DNA from: CAVBBU01 sp963593765
GTDB lineage: Bacteria > Bacillota > Clostridia > Lachnospirales > Lachnospiraceae
DNA: 41,152 nt
Reading direction: 5' to 3'
Assembly (NCBI GenBank): GCA_963593765.1
Contig: CAVBBU010000003.1
Location: 1 to 41,152 of the forward strand
The notes under the pieces were generated by a model. That model worked only from the letters and a program-made list of their open reading frames with translations, was not told the origin of the DNA and did no database searches. Numbering within the stretch: position 1 is the stretch's first letter; every line of letters begins with the position of its first letter. A program made the translations under genes and the position numbers. Below, one piece after another: positions 40,952 to 41,152 of the stretch.

Positions 40952-41152
40952 TTACTTCTTTGTAACCTTCTTAGCAGCTGGCTTCTTTGCTACTGTCTTC
41001 TTAGCAACCGGCTTCTTTGCTACTGCCTTTTTAGCTACTGGCTTCTTTGCTACTGCCTTCTTTGCTACTGGCTTCTTTGCTACTGCCTTCTTTGCTACTG
41101 GCTTCTTTGCTACTGTCTTCTTAGCAACCGGCTTCTTTGCTACTGCCTTTTT
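40952..41152 (-). CDS. C-terminal part of a histone H1-like lysine-rich DNA-binding protein
   Basis: Stop TAA at 40952; the frame is open to the right edge, so the N-terminus is outside the window. The 66 visible residues are thirteen near-identical pentapeptides of the type (P/A/T)VAKK, ending in AAKKVTKK. This resembles the KPAAKK-type tails of eukaryotic histone H1, chlamydial Hc1 and AlgP-like proteins, or a lysine-tailed HU. Binding to DNA is inferred from the high Lys content. A terminator follows the stop. Confidence 0.8.
   Translation of the reverse strand, partial: KKAVAKKPVAKKTVAKKPVAKKAVAKKPVAKKAVAKKPVAKKAVAKKPVAKKTVAKKPAAKKVTKK
40970..41152. repeat. Tandem 15/30-bp coding repeats of the lysine-rich tail
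   Basis: The 15-base unit (G/T)(G/C)CTTCTTTGCTACT repeats along the + strand with few changes and often as pairs (30 bp). The period is a multiple of three and the repeats run off the window. Confidence 0.85.

Noticed and set aside
40970..41152. 15/30-bp repeats at the right edge considered as CRISPR
   Set aside because: There are no unique spacers and the repeats encode a lysine-rich tail with a proper stop and terminator.

Overview
The window looks like a chromosome segment of a low-GC Gram-positive anaerobe of class Clostridia, most likely Lachnospiraceae or a close relative. Evidence is the strongly A+T-rich sequence, GGAGG ribosome binding sites throughout, a zinc-type S14, a zinc-cysteine adenylate kinase, a small KOW-type RNA-binding gene between map and infA, and a ribosomal protein L17 with a large lysine-rich insertion. 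The assignment is inferred from protein content; no 16S gene is present.

Layout. Positions 1-5325 hold a partial small acidic-tailed membrane protein behind a PcrA/UvrD helicase (- strand), a DUF1836 protein (+), a TrpR/YerC-like repressor (-) and a membrane-anchored polysaccharide deacetylase (+). Positions 5513-8312 (- strand) form a compact operon: secreted transglutaminase-like protein, a 50-codon ORF, and an ECF sigma factor fused to an Ala/Ser-rich linker, a membrane segment and MORN-like repeats. Positions 8528-24253 are the complete S10-spc-alpha ribosomal superoperon (- strand, 31 genes from rpsJ to rplQ, including secY, adk, map, infA and rpoA). It has a sigma-A promoter and a roughly 240-nt structured leader upstream of rpsJ, and an internal promoter before rpmJ.

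To the right are a phosphohexomutase gene interrupted by a 371-base run of N, a class II fructose-bisphosphate aldolase and an RlmI-like methyltransferase (+); citrate synthase (-); a Phd/ParE-type toxin-antitoxin pair (+); uracil-DNA glycosylase (-); and an operon (35887 to 31106, - strand) of a DUF2156 protein, a 1031-residue fusion of a DMT/EamA transporter with a Cache-HAMP-PP2C phosphatase module, and a PHP-domain phosphoesterase. Then come a CymR/IscR-like Rrf2 regulator (+), tcdA (-), cysK (+), a putP-gph pair (-), and at the right edge the end of a histone H1-like lysine-repeat protein (-).

The two most unusual items are (i) the transporter-sensor-phosphatase fusion at 31873-34968, a candidate transport-coupled signalling protein, and (ii) the sigma-membrane-MORN protein at 5513-7252 behind a secreted transglutaminase-like protein, a candidate one-protein envelope sensor and transcription factor. 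Most other genes are housekeeping. Start codons were chosen by Shine-Dalgarno position, so several CDS are shorter than the longest open frame.
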